This document shows positions 10,799 to 24,700 of a DNA stretch of 64,000 bases, in pieces; positions within the stretch are counted from its first letter, which is position 1, and each line of letters starts with the position of its first letter. Under the pieces are notes generated by a model that searched no databases, was not told where the DNA came from, and saw only the letters and a list, made by a program, of their open reading frames with translations. Made by a program: the position numbers and the translations under genes. This DNA is from Hofstenia miamia (taxonomy: Eukaryota; Xenacoelomorpha; Acoela), in assembly GCA_004352715.1 (NCBI GenBank), contig SCFE01000107.1:754452-818451 (forward strand), read 5' to 3'.

Positions 10799-13700
10799 GT
10801 AATTCATTAATTACATTATTACTTCACTTAAAAATTTTGTGTTATGGGTATTATGTCCATAGCGCATAGGTATTAAATGTGCAAATTAGAGTAGGCTCTT
10901 GGTAAATATTTCAAACCGCACGCATCAATGGACCAGTAATGCCAGGCCAAACTTTAAAATTCATTGGCCTATGGAATGGTAATCTACGTTTTGTACAGAT
11001 AGTAAAGCCTATTACATTGTTGGCCCACATTTCGAATGCATATAGAAAATATCAAGCATGTATTAGAAATATTATTTAATGCCAAGTACCGCCAAAATAC
11101 ACTGTTTGTAGTTTTTTCGTGGAGTCGTAAAATATGAATCAAGGAATAGGAAGAACTTTGTTTCTTTTTTCATTTTTGAAAAATGCAATAACTTTAATAC
11201 AGTCAAACCTCGGTTTTCGAACGTAATCGTTCAAGAAGGCTGTTCGAAAAGCGATTTGTTTGAAAACCGAAACAATTTTCCCATTATAATCAATGTAAAT
11301 AATTTTAATCTGTTCCAAGTATATTGTTTACCATAAATACAAAATAGTAAAAATAGACGACGTGAAAGATTATGATACAATAAAAAAATTATAAAAAGGG
11401 CATAAAATTGTTAGTAGCATGGAGTAATATACAGTATAAAACCATGTGAACATTTTTATCAATTTTTCGAAGGAGAATCATCTTCTATAAAAATGTCGGG
11501 TAAGTCGACTGGAAGTGTCGGCTCTCTCGCTCTTTTCTTCTTATGGAGTCGAAATTTGGTCGAGTTCTGAGGCGTAAAATTCTCGAACTTTTTGATAGAA
11601 AACCGATTTGGTCGAGAACAGAAACGTTCGATAACCGAGGTTTGACTGTATTTAGTTTGTATTGTTCTGAGCGATGTGTGTATATTTTTTGTTACAGTTT
11701 GGTCCTATTTCGTAACAAGAGTTTAAACAGAAGTAACCCCAATACAGTCTTCGTTACAAAACATAAGAATTATTAGCGTTTAAAGTTTTTTTTAAAGTCA
11801 TCAAAGATTTTGAAAAATTTTTTGTGTAAATAAGGTTACAGAGTACATCAATGATTACTTTTGACAAAATAGAAAACAAATTTAATTTGGAAAACCCTAA
11901 TGACAAACAAACATTTGTTGGTTAAAATTTATTATCAACCATTAGAGGTGAATATATTTACTGTCTTTTTGGTAAATAAACGAAATCATTTTAGAATTAG
12001 AATATATTGGTCTTGAAAATTCTAATTGAATATAAAAATAATGTTGTATGTCTGAACGTGATAAAACTTTTTGTTGTGAATATTTTAATTTCCAAAACGT
12101 TGTGAACAAAGTTGCAGGTTTGAACGCTATTTTACATATAAAGTCTTGGCTCTAAATTAGCAACAATTAGCATTTCAACAACATTTATTTTGGAATACAA
12201 AAACAAAAAGGAAGGCGTTTAAGGTTTCCATTTCTTCTCTAGTACTTTGTTAAATAATACTACGTTCTTATGAACTCATTTGTTTGCCTTGGCGATCATT
12301 TGTACAGATAAGCATCGGATGTGGAATCCATCAATCGCCGTTAATTTTGAGACATGACTCTGTAGTCTGTACTGTATTATTTATGCATGCAGAAATAGAA
12401 TTTCAACAATAAGCGCAAATTGTAAAATATATCATTGTATTGTATTGTTTTTCTATCTATATACTACCATGTATGATTAAATTTTTTATCATTATTAGAA
12501 AATATGAATATTTATAATTCAAGTAAAGAATGACATTTTTCTTAATTTCTTGTGAAAGTGAAATCCGAGGAATGATCTTTTTCATTTTGCTTGTTAATTG
12601 TTTATAGGTTTTAATCTGAATGTAAGCTAGTTTAGGTTTGCGTTAAGTTGGGTGAGTGGTTTGCCATTCTTAATGACTAATTACCCAAATCGTGAAGGAA
12701 CTATTAGTGCTGTTGCTGAGATGGCGGTTGTTTTGGGCGTTGTGTCTGGTCCATCGATCGCCACAAGCTTAGAGTCGTTTTTTCATCCTTACATGGTATT
12801 TGTTTACGTAGGGGTGCTCAGCGCGTTTGGAATCTCTTCCTTCATCTCAGCTTTCGCGTGCAATGGCGATCAGGAGGAGAAGGAAATAGTTGTTGACCAA
12901 GTTGGTCTTTACCAATTAATTCAGTAATTTTTTTAACACCATTTCTAATTGATTTAATATGATTGCCTAGTTTCCTTCCTTTAGATGAATACCCAAATTC
13001 CCAGGACCCTATTTTAAATGTATGCATAAATTAAATTCATAAGAGATTCTGTAGTTAATCTATATACTATGAAATGATAAAAAATATTTTCATGGATTGC
13101 GATTTTTACTCAATCATATTTGAAACGTATCTGTTCTCTATATAATGTCGATTTTCAAATTTCTTGATTATGGTAGACATGCATTCTTAGAGTTTTATCA
13201 CTTAGGGTGGGGGCTATATTTTTTACCCCTACTCTATAGATTTGTGTATTCATGCATTTCTTTATATAATTTTCTAGCTGACAGGACATTTTTAGTATTT
13301 TGCTAAATTGGCGTGTATTGGGGATATGCTCACTAATGTTAATAGGCTCTACCTTCGTGGGATTTTGTGAAACATTGTTAACCGTTCATTTCCACACGGA
13401 ACTGCAATTGGACTTTCTAACGGTTGCATTTTTGTGGTCAGTGTTGGCTTTTTCATACATTACTATGGTTCCAGTCTGTGCGTGGATGACTGACAAAGGC
13501 TATCTATGGCTATCGCCCATCGCAGCATGTCTCCTCACATTTGCACTTTGTTAGTAATTGCCTTTTCTCTATATCTAAATATATGTTGATAACTTATTTA
13601 GTGGTCCAAACAGTAATATGCCTAAATGCATTTACGTCTAAATATAACGAACCGTGCCAATCTTAAAATCACAATAAGATTAGTATCATTGAATTAGTAG

Positions 13701-16700
13701 TTTTCTCCCTGAGTAAAGGTTTGTTTTAATATTGAAATTGTTTGTAGTCTCTTTGATTTTAATTGGGACGAAATTTAAAATGTGAAGATTCAATATTTTG
13801 TAATTATTTCACTCGGCCGTTAGTATTGTCATTCTTTAGTTATTATGTTTAAAAGCACAAATTACAACGTTCTTGGCATATTATAATTTCGCATTGTTGT
13901 GTGAACAAAGATGAAATGTCCGTTTTGTTTGATAAACCAATTAAATTTCGTTTAGTTTTCAGTTAAAATTTTGACTATTGGTTTTTCTAAATATAACGAA
14001 TCCGGTATTTTCGACAAAAAACGAATAAATGTTTCAAATGAGTCAAAAGTTAGGTGCTCGCCATTAACCGAACCTATGAGATATTAATTTTGGGCTCTGT
14101 TCTATATATCGAAACAACACTATATAAGCTTCCATACTGTTTAGTGTATTGATTGTATAGCTCAACTGTTGAAGGACAATAGAACTTTGGTTTTTTACTA
14201 ATGCTTCTACTTGATGTGCAATACACTTCATTATTATCTTTTTCAACCAGATAAAAACTCTTATCTCTACATGCGTTTTTAGTTTGGATTTCATTTTTAG
14301 CATTTTTTTGCAAATGATCAGATATTCTTATTTTGATATTTGTTGAAACGATTATTTCCGTATATTCATTTGTATTTGAATGTTGAGATTTAAGATGTGA
14401 TTTGCATTGATGATATAAACAAAGCTTTACAAGCAATTTGATTTCGAAGCCACTACATATTTAGTCAATATAACATTGAACTGTACTGTTAAATAGTTAT
14501 CCAGAATATTTGCCAAATATCCTTTCAACACGGATCAACTCCGTTCTTTATAAAATCGAAGATTTTATTTAACTTTCCTTGATAATAAATGTTGGTTTAG
14601 TTTTGATGTACATTCCTCATCCTTTAAGTTTTTTGGATGAGAGCAGGGGTTTGACTCTTTTCTACCTCCTCATATCAGGTGGAAGTTCCATAGCATGCAT
14701 GATTCCAGTCTATACACTCCTTTCACATGTAATCAAAGGTCTTGGCTACCAAAAAACAACTACTGTCATCAGCGGAATAATCAACGCCGTTTTTGCACTT
14801 GGTGGATCTCTCGGACCAGTTGCATTTGGCGGAGAGGTATTTTATTTATTATTACCATGCAACCTTAATTTTACATAGGGAGTATTTCATCATAACAGGG
14901 TTGCAAAAACACAGTTTGGAACTAAAAACGTTTTAAGCCTTAAAAACTCATTACAAAAATCGGTAGAAACTAGTATGCAAGGCTTTTTTAAAATAGATAT
15001 TTGCAGTTTATAAATTTCCAGACGATATTAAATTACAGAAACATCCTCATTTATAAGTCGCACCCAAACTTTGAAGATTGATTTTTGAGTTACAGCTATG
15101 CTGCGTGTATAATCCGCATCCACCACGCCACCCTAATTTATCGTTCCCGACATGTGTTTTCCATTCATTTAAAAAACCTAATAAACCTAATCACAACTGT
15201 TGGATATTTACTTGTGTCCTCTTGTTGAATTATTTTTTTTCAGCTTTTGCGCATTCTAAGAGGTACCTTGACCTCGAATGTATTGAAAGTTTACAGATAT
15301 AATTTTTAGGTTACGTATATAATCGACATTGCAAACTCTTAATCAGAATTTCAGGTTCGCATGTGCAGCTTATACACGAGGATTTACGCTATTCTGAATT
15401 TACACGCACGCCGTCAACGTTTTGTGTGATTGTATCGTCGCATTGCCTGTCTGTAATGAAAAATTCGGTTATCTACCTTCACCTTCATCAGTTAACATCA
15501 ATATGATATTTATTAAATAAATTCTGATAATTTTAATATTTTTGGTATTTTTTAAAAATGTTTTCAAAATGCGTGTTTTATCAAATTGGTTCAACATAAA
15601 GACATTTTCAGAAATATTTGCGTTTTGTTGCCGGATTCAGAAATTGTTAATAACATTGTTTTGTATTTTTCAACCGACAAGTCTATGAATGTCGTTTGAT
15701 AAATGGGTGACCATTTTAATGAAACAGATTGCAATGAGTCTCACTAAAAACTTTTTTAGAATTTATTTAAGTTTGCTGAGAACCTATTAGTAATTTTTAC
15801 AATGACAAAATTTTGATTTTTCGAGTAAGTACAACACCGGAGTGTACGGTTCTGGCCTATTTACCACAAGTCGAATTTTTGTAAATCGTATAATATATCA
15901 AGTGATATTTATCACCCATTCATGAATCAAACACAACCTAAACATTTGCATTATTGCTGCAGCATTAGTAAGCGTGAATATGTGTAATAATTAGTTATCG
16001 GTAGAAGCCTACATTGAATTAGATCTAGGAGATTGTGAGATTTTCCTCTCGATCGCATCTAAAATAATGATCATTTGTATACCTCGTTGTAATAAAATGG
16101 TTTCCAGAATAACTAATGTTTTTTGGAACTAAGGTAATCGCAAGAAAATAATAGCATAGTAAGTATGTAAAAAAGTATGTTTACTGAGGCAAATAGTATT
16201 CAATAAGCGTACCACCGTTTGCGGCAAACAATGACAAATGTGGCGAAATTTCAGACATCAAACTTCTTACTTCGGTGGAAATTTAACAAATTCTATTAAT
16301 TGTACTTTAGTTTTCGGTTTCTTCTATTCAATCAAATTCTTGGGGANTTACCATGCAACCTTAATTTTACATAGGGAGTATTTCATCATAACAGGGTTGC
16401 AAAAACACAGTTTGGAACTAAAAACGTTTTAAGCCTTAAAAACTCATTACAAAAATCGGTAGAAACTAGTATGCAAGGCTTTTTTAAAATAGATATTTGC
16501 AGTTTATAAATTTCCAGACGATATTAAATTACAGAAACATCCTCATATATAAGTCGCACCCAAACTTTGAAGATTGATTTTTGAGTTACAGCTATGCTGC
16601 GTGTATAATCCGCATCCACCACGCCACCCTAATTTATCGTTCCCGACATGTGTTTTCCATTCATTTAAAAAACCTAATAAACCTAATCACAACTGTTGGA

Positions 16701-19700
16701 TATTTACTTGTGTCCTCTTGTTGAATTATTTTTTTTCAGCTTTTGCGCATTCTAAGAGGTACCTTGACCTCGAATGTATTGAAAGTTTACAGATATAATT
16801 TTTAGGTTACGTATATAATCGGCATTGCAAACTCTTAATCAGAATTTCAGGTTCGCAGGTGCGGCTTATACACGAGGATTTACGCTATTCTGAATTTACA
16901 CACCGTCAAAGTTTTGTGTGATTGTATCGTCACATTGCCTGTCTGTAATGAAAAATTCGGTTATCTACCTTCATCTTCATCAGTTAACATCAATATGATA
17001 TTTATTAAATAAATTCTGATAATTTTAATATTTCTGGTATTTTTTAAAAATGTGTTCAAAATGTGTGTTTTATCAAATTGGTTCAACATAAAGACATTTT
17101 CAGAAATATTTGCGTTTTGTTTCCGGATTCAGAAATTGATTTTTCGAGTAAGTACAACACCGGAGTGTACGGTTCTGGCCTATTTACCACAAGTCGAATT
17201 TTTGTAAATCGTATAATATATCAAGTGATATTTATCACCCATTCATGAATCAAACACAGCCTAAACATTTGCATTATTGCTGCAGCATTAGTAAGCGTGA
17301 ATATGTGTAATAATTAGTTATCGGTAGAAGCCTACATTGAATTAGATCTAGGAGATTGTGAGATTTTCCTCTCGATCGCATCTAAAATAATGATCATTTG
17401 TATACCTCGTTGTAATAAAATGGTTTCCAGAATAACTAATGTTTTTTGGAACTAAGGTAATCGCAAGAAAATAATAGCATAGTAAGTATGTAAAAAAGTA
17501 TGTTTACTGAGGCAAATAGTATTCAATAAGCGTACCACCGTTTGCGGCAAACAATGACAAATGTGGCGAAATTTCAGACATCAAACTTCTTACTTCGGTG
17601 GAAATTTAACAAATTCTATTAATTGTACTTTAGTTTTCGGTTTCTTCTATTCAATCAAATTCTTGGGGATATTTTGATACTGAGGTTGGCCTCTTCCCTT
17701 CTTTCTTTGAACAGCTGCCATCCTCTAAAATTTTCATATTCCTTAGGACGGTCCATGACGGCATATAATAAATTTATACGACTAAGACTTGGATGAGTCA
17801 ACTATTTCCTGTAAAGGTCATCAATTTTCTTAAAGTTACAAAACTTCTTCAAGATCTTTTAAGTGAGATTTCCTTTAAAAGGATTAGCACTGAAAGCAAG
17901 ATAAATTTAGATGATCCTTTAAATTTCCTTTAAGGTAGAATAGAAATGGACATCACTGTGTAGAAAAGATAGTTATCTAGCCTTTGCTCTAAGTTTAAGT
18001 GATCGAAGGCAAGAGCAACTTTGGAATTTTTGAAATAGTGTGGGGGAACACTTTCCCATTTTTTGGAGAAATCGAGGCCTCGCGTTTATATCTTGTACAA
18101 ATTGAGCTTTCAATAACATTTTACAAACATCAATTCATATAAATATCTTATTAGGAGATTTTGTGCACTTTAAATTTCAGAATGACACTCTTAAACACCA
18201 ATTTCAAACAGATTATGCAATGGCAGTAATTGCTCTTAAGTATCTGAGTTTTTGAGTTTCTGTTAGAAATCCTCAGTCAATTCGATTACTGGCGTTTTTG
18301 TTTTCATCGGAGTTAGTTTTCTTTACTTCAAATTGTACAGTTCTTTCAATATTGGTAACTAATCGTCATGATGTTCCCTTGATCTAAATTTTGTCAAATC
18401 TAGTACTGCTTGCTCGCATTTATTTGAGATGGTTTTATTTTTGTGTTATAGTCCTTTGTCATTACTGTTCTAATTATTGTTATATATTGCAATACATGTG
18501 TGTCCAATAAAATAGATTTATCTTTGCCGTGTGAATATATTTGCTACAACATTACATTACATTCGAAATCCTCTTTTGGTTTATTATTTATTGTTAATAT
18601 TCGAATTGTGTTGATACTACATGAAAATGTTCTTATTTTACACACATAAAAAGTGGCCCTCAATCGTATGAGCGTAATATTTTGTTATAAAATAAGATTC
18701 AATTTAAAGCCAGAATATTTGCTCTATATTTCATCACATAAATACAATTTCATTTTTTTTATTATAAAGCCACAAAATCAAACTCCGGGAACATTTTTTA
18801 ACAAGATGGACAGTAACACTTCTTTTCCATTCTACAATGATTTTGGGCAAATGAGTTCGGCTACTGTCCCAAAACGATATGCACACTTTAGGGCAAATTA
18901 AACATTGTGTGCAAACGTTTGTTGGGGATTGTATGAAGGCGGCTGATAATGCTGCATCTTTGGTGGCTTTTGACGCTTTGTCGTTGCTATGGAATCGGAT
19001 CTCAACTAATTGTATCCATCTCCTTTTAGGAGCAAGTTGCCATTGGATTCAGCAACATCCAGATGTTGAAGAAAACAAGTAGTGGCCAGTGAATCGTTTT
19101 GCGCCTATATATAAACTCCTCTATATTTTCATTCAATTGCCAAAATTGTAGTCCAAAAAGAGCACAAAATGTTAAGCGTATCGTTGATGACTTCAAGCTA
19201 TTTTGCATAAACAAGGAGATTAAATTAATACGTTAATTATGCATCAAAGTAAACCTTCTTGATTAACATTCATTGACACCAAGCGACTATAAGGCCACGG
19301 TTAGACAAGTGATTGGTTCAAAAGTGATCTATCACATTTGAAAGAATTGCACGCCTAACCACCCTAGATAATTAGCAATGTGACGATCACAAAGAAATCG
19401 AACGCGCACGATTTTTCGTGATCGTCACATCGTTAATTATCTTGGGTGGTTAGACGTGCGATTCAATCAAAATGTGATAGATCACTTTTGAACCAATCAC
19501 TAGTCTAACCTTGGCCTAATGTGTACCCTCTCTTATTTGTATAAAACCAGTTAATTTTGTATTTTGTTACAAAATGTTGCTCTTATCCATGATTAGGCAT
19601 AACGAGCACTAAGTTTTGAGATGCACAGTAGTGCCTTCATAATTACCCATATGATTCAAATGCATTCCATGCAATCCTCGGAATATGGAAAGAGCTTTTA

Positions 19701-21571
19701 TCTTTAATTTCAAGCTCTTCTTCTAGTCATTTATATATCAGGTACCAAGCTTGCAAGCTCATTCCAACGATTTGTTTTTTATTCTTCGTGAGCTTTAAAT
19801 TTTCAAGACCACACAGCTTCAATCAGCAGATCCAGAGCACACTAATAATCAGAGACTATTCTAGATTTTTCATTAATTTCTCCAACATTTCATTTGCAGA
19901 TAAATGCGGATTCCGACTCAAAATTTGCATGCATTATTCAAAATTCTTTGATTTATGGGCTGTTAAAGCTTTTCGAATTGGTCTAATAATTTCTACCGTA
20001 AGAACTGTTCAATAAAATGTAATTCACCTGTTCATTTACTGCGTGTAGGTTTTAACGTGAACAAGACTTGTCAATGGGTCGGGTTTATAACGAGCAAATC
20101 GTAGTGCATTGAATATATAGCGAATCGAAAACGAGACTTGTTTAAGTATAAATAATACTAAATAAATAGTCGCTTTATTTCCTGTACATTTATATAAAAA
20201 AATAACACAAATGTTTGGTAAAATTTGATACTGGTGAAACTTTATTTAAATATGTAAGAGGTTTTCGCAATTAGGTTTTCTGTTTTTCACTTAAACAAAA
20301 TCCACAAACTATTGCTCCATATATGTAATGAGGCAAGACGAAAGATTTAAATAGAATAACTTGTCTAGGATAATCAAGATTTTTATGCCAGTAAGAAATA
20401 GTATTTATCGAATAATTAATCTTTTTGATCATTACATTAACATGCTCATCCCATTTTAAATGATCATCAAAATGCAAACCCAGGTATTTTGAATTGTGTA
20501 TTTTTCTTATGCTTTTATTCCTGATGGTAATGACTTCATCAGCAATCTCATCCAAACACTCATTTGAGCATCTTCCTTTAAAAATTAATTCTTCGCATTT
20601 TGCAACATTAAAAATTAAGTTATGCCTTTTAAAAAAATCCTCAATTGCAGCAATATCACTCTTATATAATTCAAAATTTTGGTATCATCTGAGTATTTAT
20701 CCAAATCACAATATTTAGCCTTCATAGAATTAGTGCTATATGTAAAAAGAGGGCCATTCAGAGGCCCACCCTATGGTATCCCAAGATATTGGCATATTCT
20801 GGTCGGATTTTGCCGTTTTTCACATAGTGTTTAAACCCATTCATATAACTACAAAGCCACTTTGTAATCCAATTGTAATTCCCAACTGCAACTTCACTAA
20901 TATTATTTAAAAGAACATTTTGTAAAATAGTATTGAAGACTTAAGAAAAATCGACAAACAAACATTTAATTATTATACATTTACCACTATCAAGGTTTTT
21001 AAGTATTTGCTGATTCAAGCAAAGCAACGCATTAACAGTCGACATCCTATTTTTGTAGGCAAAGTGTTTAACGACATCAACATCACTAATCATCTCAATT
21101 AGGTACTTCAGCGCAGTTCTATCAAAACATCTCGCTGTAATAGGAGTTACTACAACTGTTCTAAGAGATTGCATGTTTCCAATGGATGAATTAATTTGTT
21201 TAGGAATTACAGAAACCACACCAGTCTTCCATGAAGTAGGATAAAATTGTTCGGCAAAACTCAAAACAAACAAATTTGCAAAATGTTTAGATAATTGACC
21301 TGCACAATCATGAAGTATCCAAGCAGGAACTTTACTATCACCAGATTTGTTTGGATTAACATTTTTAAAAATTAGTTTGACATCTGACGGCGCAACAATA
21401 AGAAAATTATCTGTTTCAAGTAAATGATCAAAGTCGGTGTCTAAGGCTGTTGTATTGGTAGTAGTAATCATTACACATTATATTTACCCTGCAACCTGCA
21501 ATGAATGCTTGGTCAGGGAGCTCATGAGATCGGTGCTTGTCAAGCGTAGCTTTTATTGATTGTACATTTTA

Positions 21572-21603
<32 letters not shown>

Positions 21604-21727
21604 NNNNNNNNNNNNNNNNNNNNNNNNNNNNNNNNNNNNNNNNNNNNNNNNNNNNNNNNNNNNNNNNNNNNNNNNNNNNNNNNNNNNNNNNNNNNNNNNN
21701 NNNNNNNNNNNNNNNNNNNNNNNNNTG

Positions 21728-21767
<40 letters not shown>

Positions 21768-24700
21768 TTCACTGTAACTCTACATTTCCCAACAAAATAT
21801 TAGTTAACTTAAACCTTTATCTTACAAAGGCATCCTTTCCAACATGTTCATTAAAGCGGGTAAAAACCCTATTAAGGGTTTTTGCTTGTTCTTGTTTATT
21901 AAAAAAATTTTTCTTCATTTTGCTGTCAATTTGATCAAAAATATCATGACATTTGACTTATTTCATTTTTTCTATGCCGATACACTATCCTGTTAATATT
22001 TTTCTCAATCACATTTCTTTTATGGTTATTCCGATTTTTGATTGCACAAGCTTTCTCCTTAAGAAAATTTTTTAATTCGGGGATTTCTTCAAACTTTTTC
22101 TATCCGTAGAATTTTATGATCAGCATTACCAATAGGTGTAAAAACACGTATTTCATATAAATTGTCGTCGGTAACGTAAGCAATATCCAGTTGAGAGTTG
22201 TTCGGAATATATGTAGGCTCTTTAACAAAATTGAAAAGATTAAAATTATTAACAAATGACAAATTTGGTTTATTAACATCACTTGCAATTATCAAGAAAT
22301 GCTTTTCAACTTTTGATTGAATTAGATGTAAAATGTATGTAAGCTCCTTCCTCATAAAAACCCTTTTACTCTTAGGTCGTATATAGATATTAAGAAAACA
22401 ATCACATTATATTGAGAAGGCAAAAACTCTGCATTTTAATACTTGTAATTCAAGATTAGGGTTGCAATTTTGAGCTATTAATTTAGGCCTTCTTCATCAA
22501 ATTTTTCAATTTCTTGTTCATGGCGAAAAACATGAAAATTGCGGAAATCTGTATAAACATCCTTCTTACTTTTTACAAGTTTAGTCTCTTTTATAGCAAA
22601 AATTGAAACAGAAGGGAATAATAGCAACCATTTTTCACCAAGTGTAATTTAGATAATAAACCATTAACATTATTTGCTGTAATAAATGCAAATGACAGTT
22701 CGTGAGCAAAGGTTTCTGTAACAAAAAAAACGCTATCTATAATATTCTCATTAACAGTAGTATCAACCAAAGTAGCGGATTCATTATTATTATTGATATT
22801 ATTGATATTATTGGTATGTTTAAATTTCCGTAATAAATTGATTTTATCATGCCATTCATCGAGTCATTGAAGACTCACCTTCACTCAATTGTTGTACAAC
22901 GCAAAATTTTTTATCTTTAAAAGAGATTTTTTTACCCCATTTTGAATCAAGTCCCATCTTTTCTTCAAAATAATTTTTTCAATTTTGTACTCTTCGTCTG
23001 AAAGTGCACGCGACATACTAATAGGGTAATCATTAAAATCCTTAAGCATGCTTGTATCTTCTACATTCCCAGGATGACTGCGTTCTAACAAGAACAGGTC
23101 GTGTATACGAAGCAGAAGGATTAAATTTTCCTAGTCTAGAAATTTCGCAAATTGTAATATCACTTACCTTCATATGCCGAAAGATGCCTTTTGATTCCGA
23201 TATCCCTTTAATGCCAATAGCAGTAGAATAATCAGAATACCTTTTAGACAAGGGTTCAGAGTAAAGCTTTGTTTCTGTTACTTGATTCTTAATTTTTTGT
23301 ACCAGATCATCAAGCCGTTTATTTATTTTATTGATTTTCCTAAATCACTCATTTGTAATCTTTGTTGAGATGATACAATGCTACCAAAGATTGCTTCTTT
23401 TCTTCCATTTTTGACACAATCATTACAAAAACCTAGAATATTATCTTTAACTGATTCCAATAATTTTTTTTGCTAATTATTCTGATTTTCTTATTGTTTC
23501 ATTACATATTTTTAAATCCTTTTTAAGTGACCGGAAGAATTATGTAAAAAAATTCTGTGAAAGTGAAGGGACAAAATTTTTATAGAAAGTGTTGAGTTAA
23601 AATGAGCCTCATTGAAATGTCGTATTTGGCAAGCCGAGCCGAGCCGAGCCGANNNNNNNNNNNNNNNNNNNNNNNNNNNNNNNNNNNNNNNNNNNNNNNN
23701 NNNNNNNNNNNNNNNNNNNNNNNNNNNNNNNNNNNNNNNNNNNNNNNNNNNNNNNNNNNNNNNNNNNNNNNNNNNNNNNNNNNNNNNNNNNNNNNNNNNN
23801 NNNNNNNNNNNNNNNNNNNNNNNNNNNNNNNNNNNNNNNNNNNNNNNNNNNNNNNNNNNNNNNNNNNNNNNNNNNNNNNNNNNNNNNNNNNNNNNNNNNN
23901 NNNNAAGCCGAGCCGAGCCGAGCCGAAAATCTCAAACCGAAATGAGTTTGAGGTGAACACAGGTGACTAATAATTTGGTTTATCAAGAATCTCGATTTGG
24001 TACTTATATTAATGCTTTCAAGACGTATGTCTCATATTCTTATCTAACTACTATTGAGCGTCCACTTTTTAATTTATTAAACCCTACATCAAATAATTAA
24101 AAATATATATTTCATGAGAGGAACGTTTTCATTGTGTATATGCAAATGAGAAATACCTATTATTGCTGATTATAAGGCTTAAGCCTTTCAAGTCTGAACC
24201 TAGGTAATTTAATTTTTATTATAAAAACTTACGAGCCATTGTTGGGTAACTATGTACCCAGACTTCTTATTTCAATTATTTATAAATCTCATAATAAATG
24301 CAAACAGATCATCCAAAAAGTAAACACAGTATTTTAAATAAATAATGAAACAAAAACAATGCTGATTTTACTTATTATTTGTGTAAATATAAGCAAAATA
24401 CATAGAGCAAAAAATAAACAGGTGCTTACCGAATGGGATAAATAAACAAATAATGATGTCATGACTATCGAACTGACTCTAGAAATTGCCTCGGTCTCCA
24501 AAATGACTAATAGGATGTATTTGAATGGGATATAGGGATTAATGGTTCCCGTTAGGCTCATGTAAACACTAGCGGGAACTATAGTTCCCGTTCGACTCGA
24601 AAGGGTTAATTAAGCTTAAATATGCTGCGAGCTTTCTTACTTGCAATCACCCTGAGTTGAGTTATACTTTAATGGAGTATAAGTACTGAAGACAGCTGCA

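Noticed and set aside
13285-13295. Earlier acceptor (GCTGACAG at 13,284) for the third transporter exon
   Set aside because: It would require phase 0 after exon 2, where only weak donors exist; the acceptor at 13,295 matches the strong GTAATT donor phase.
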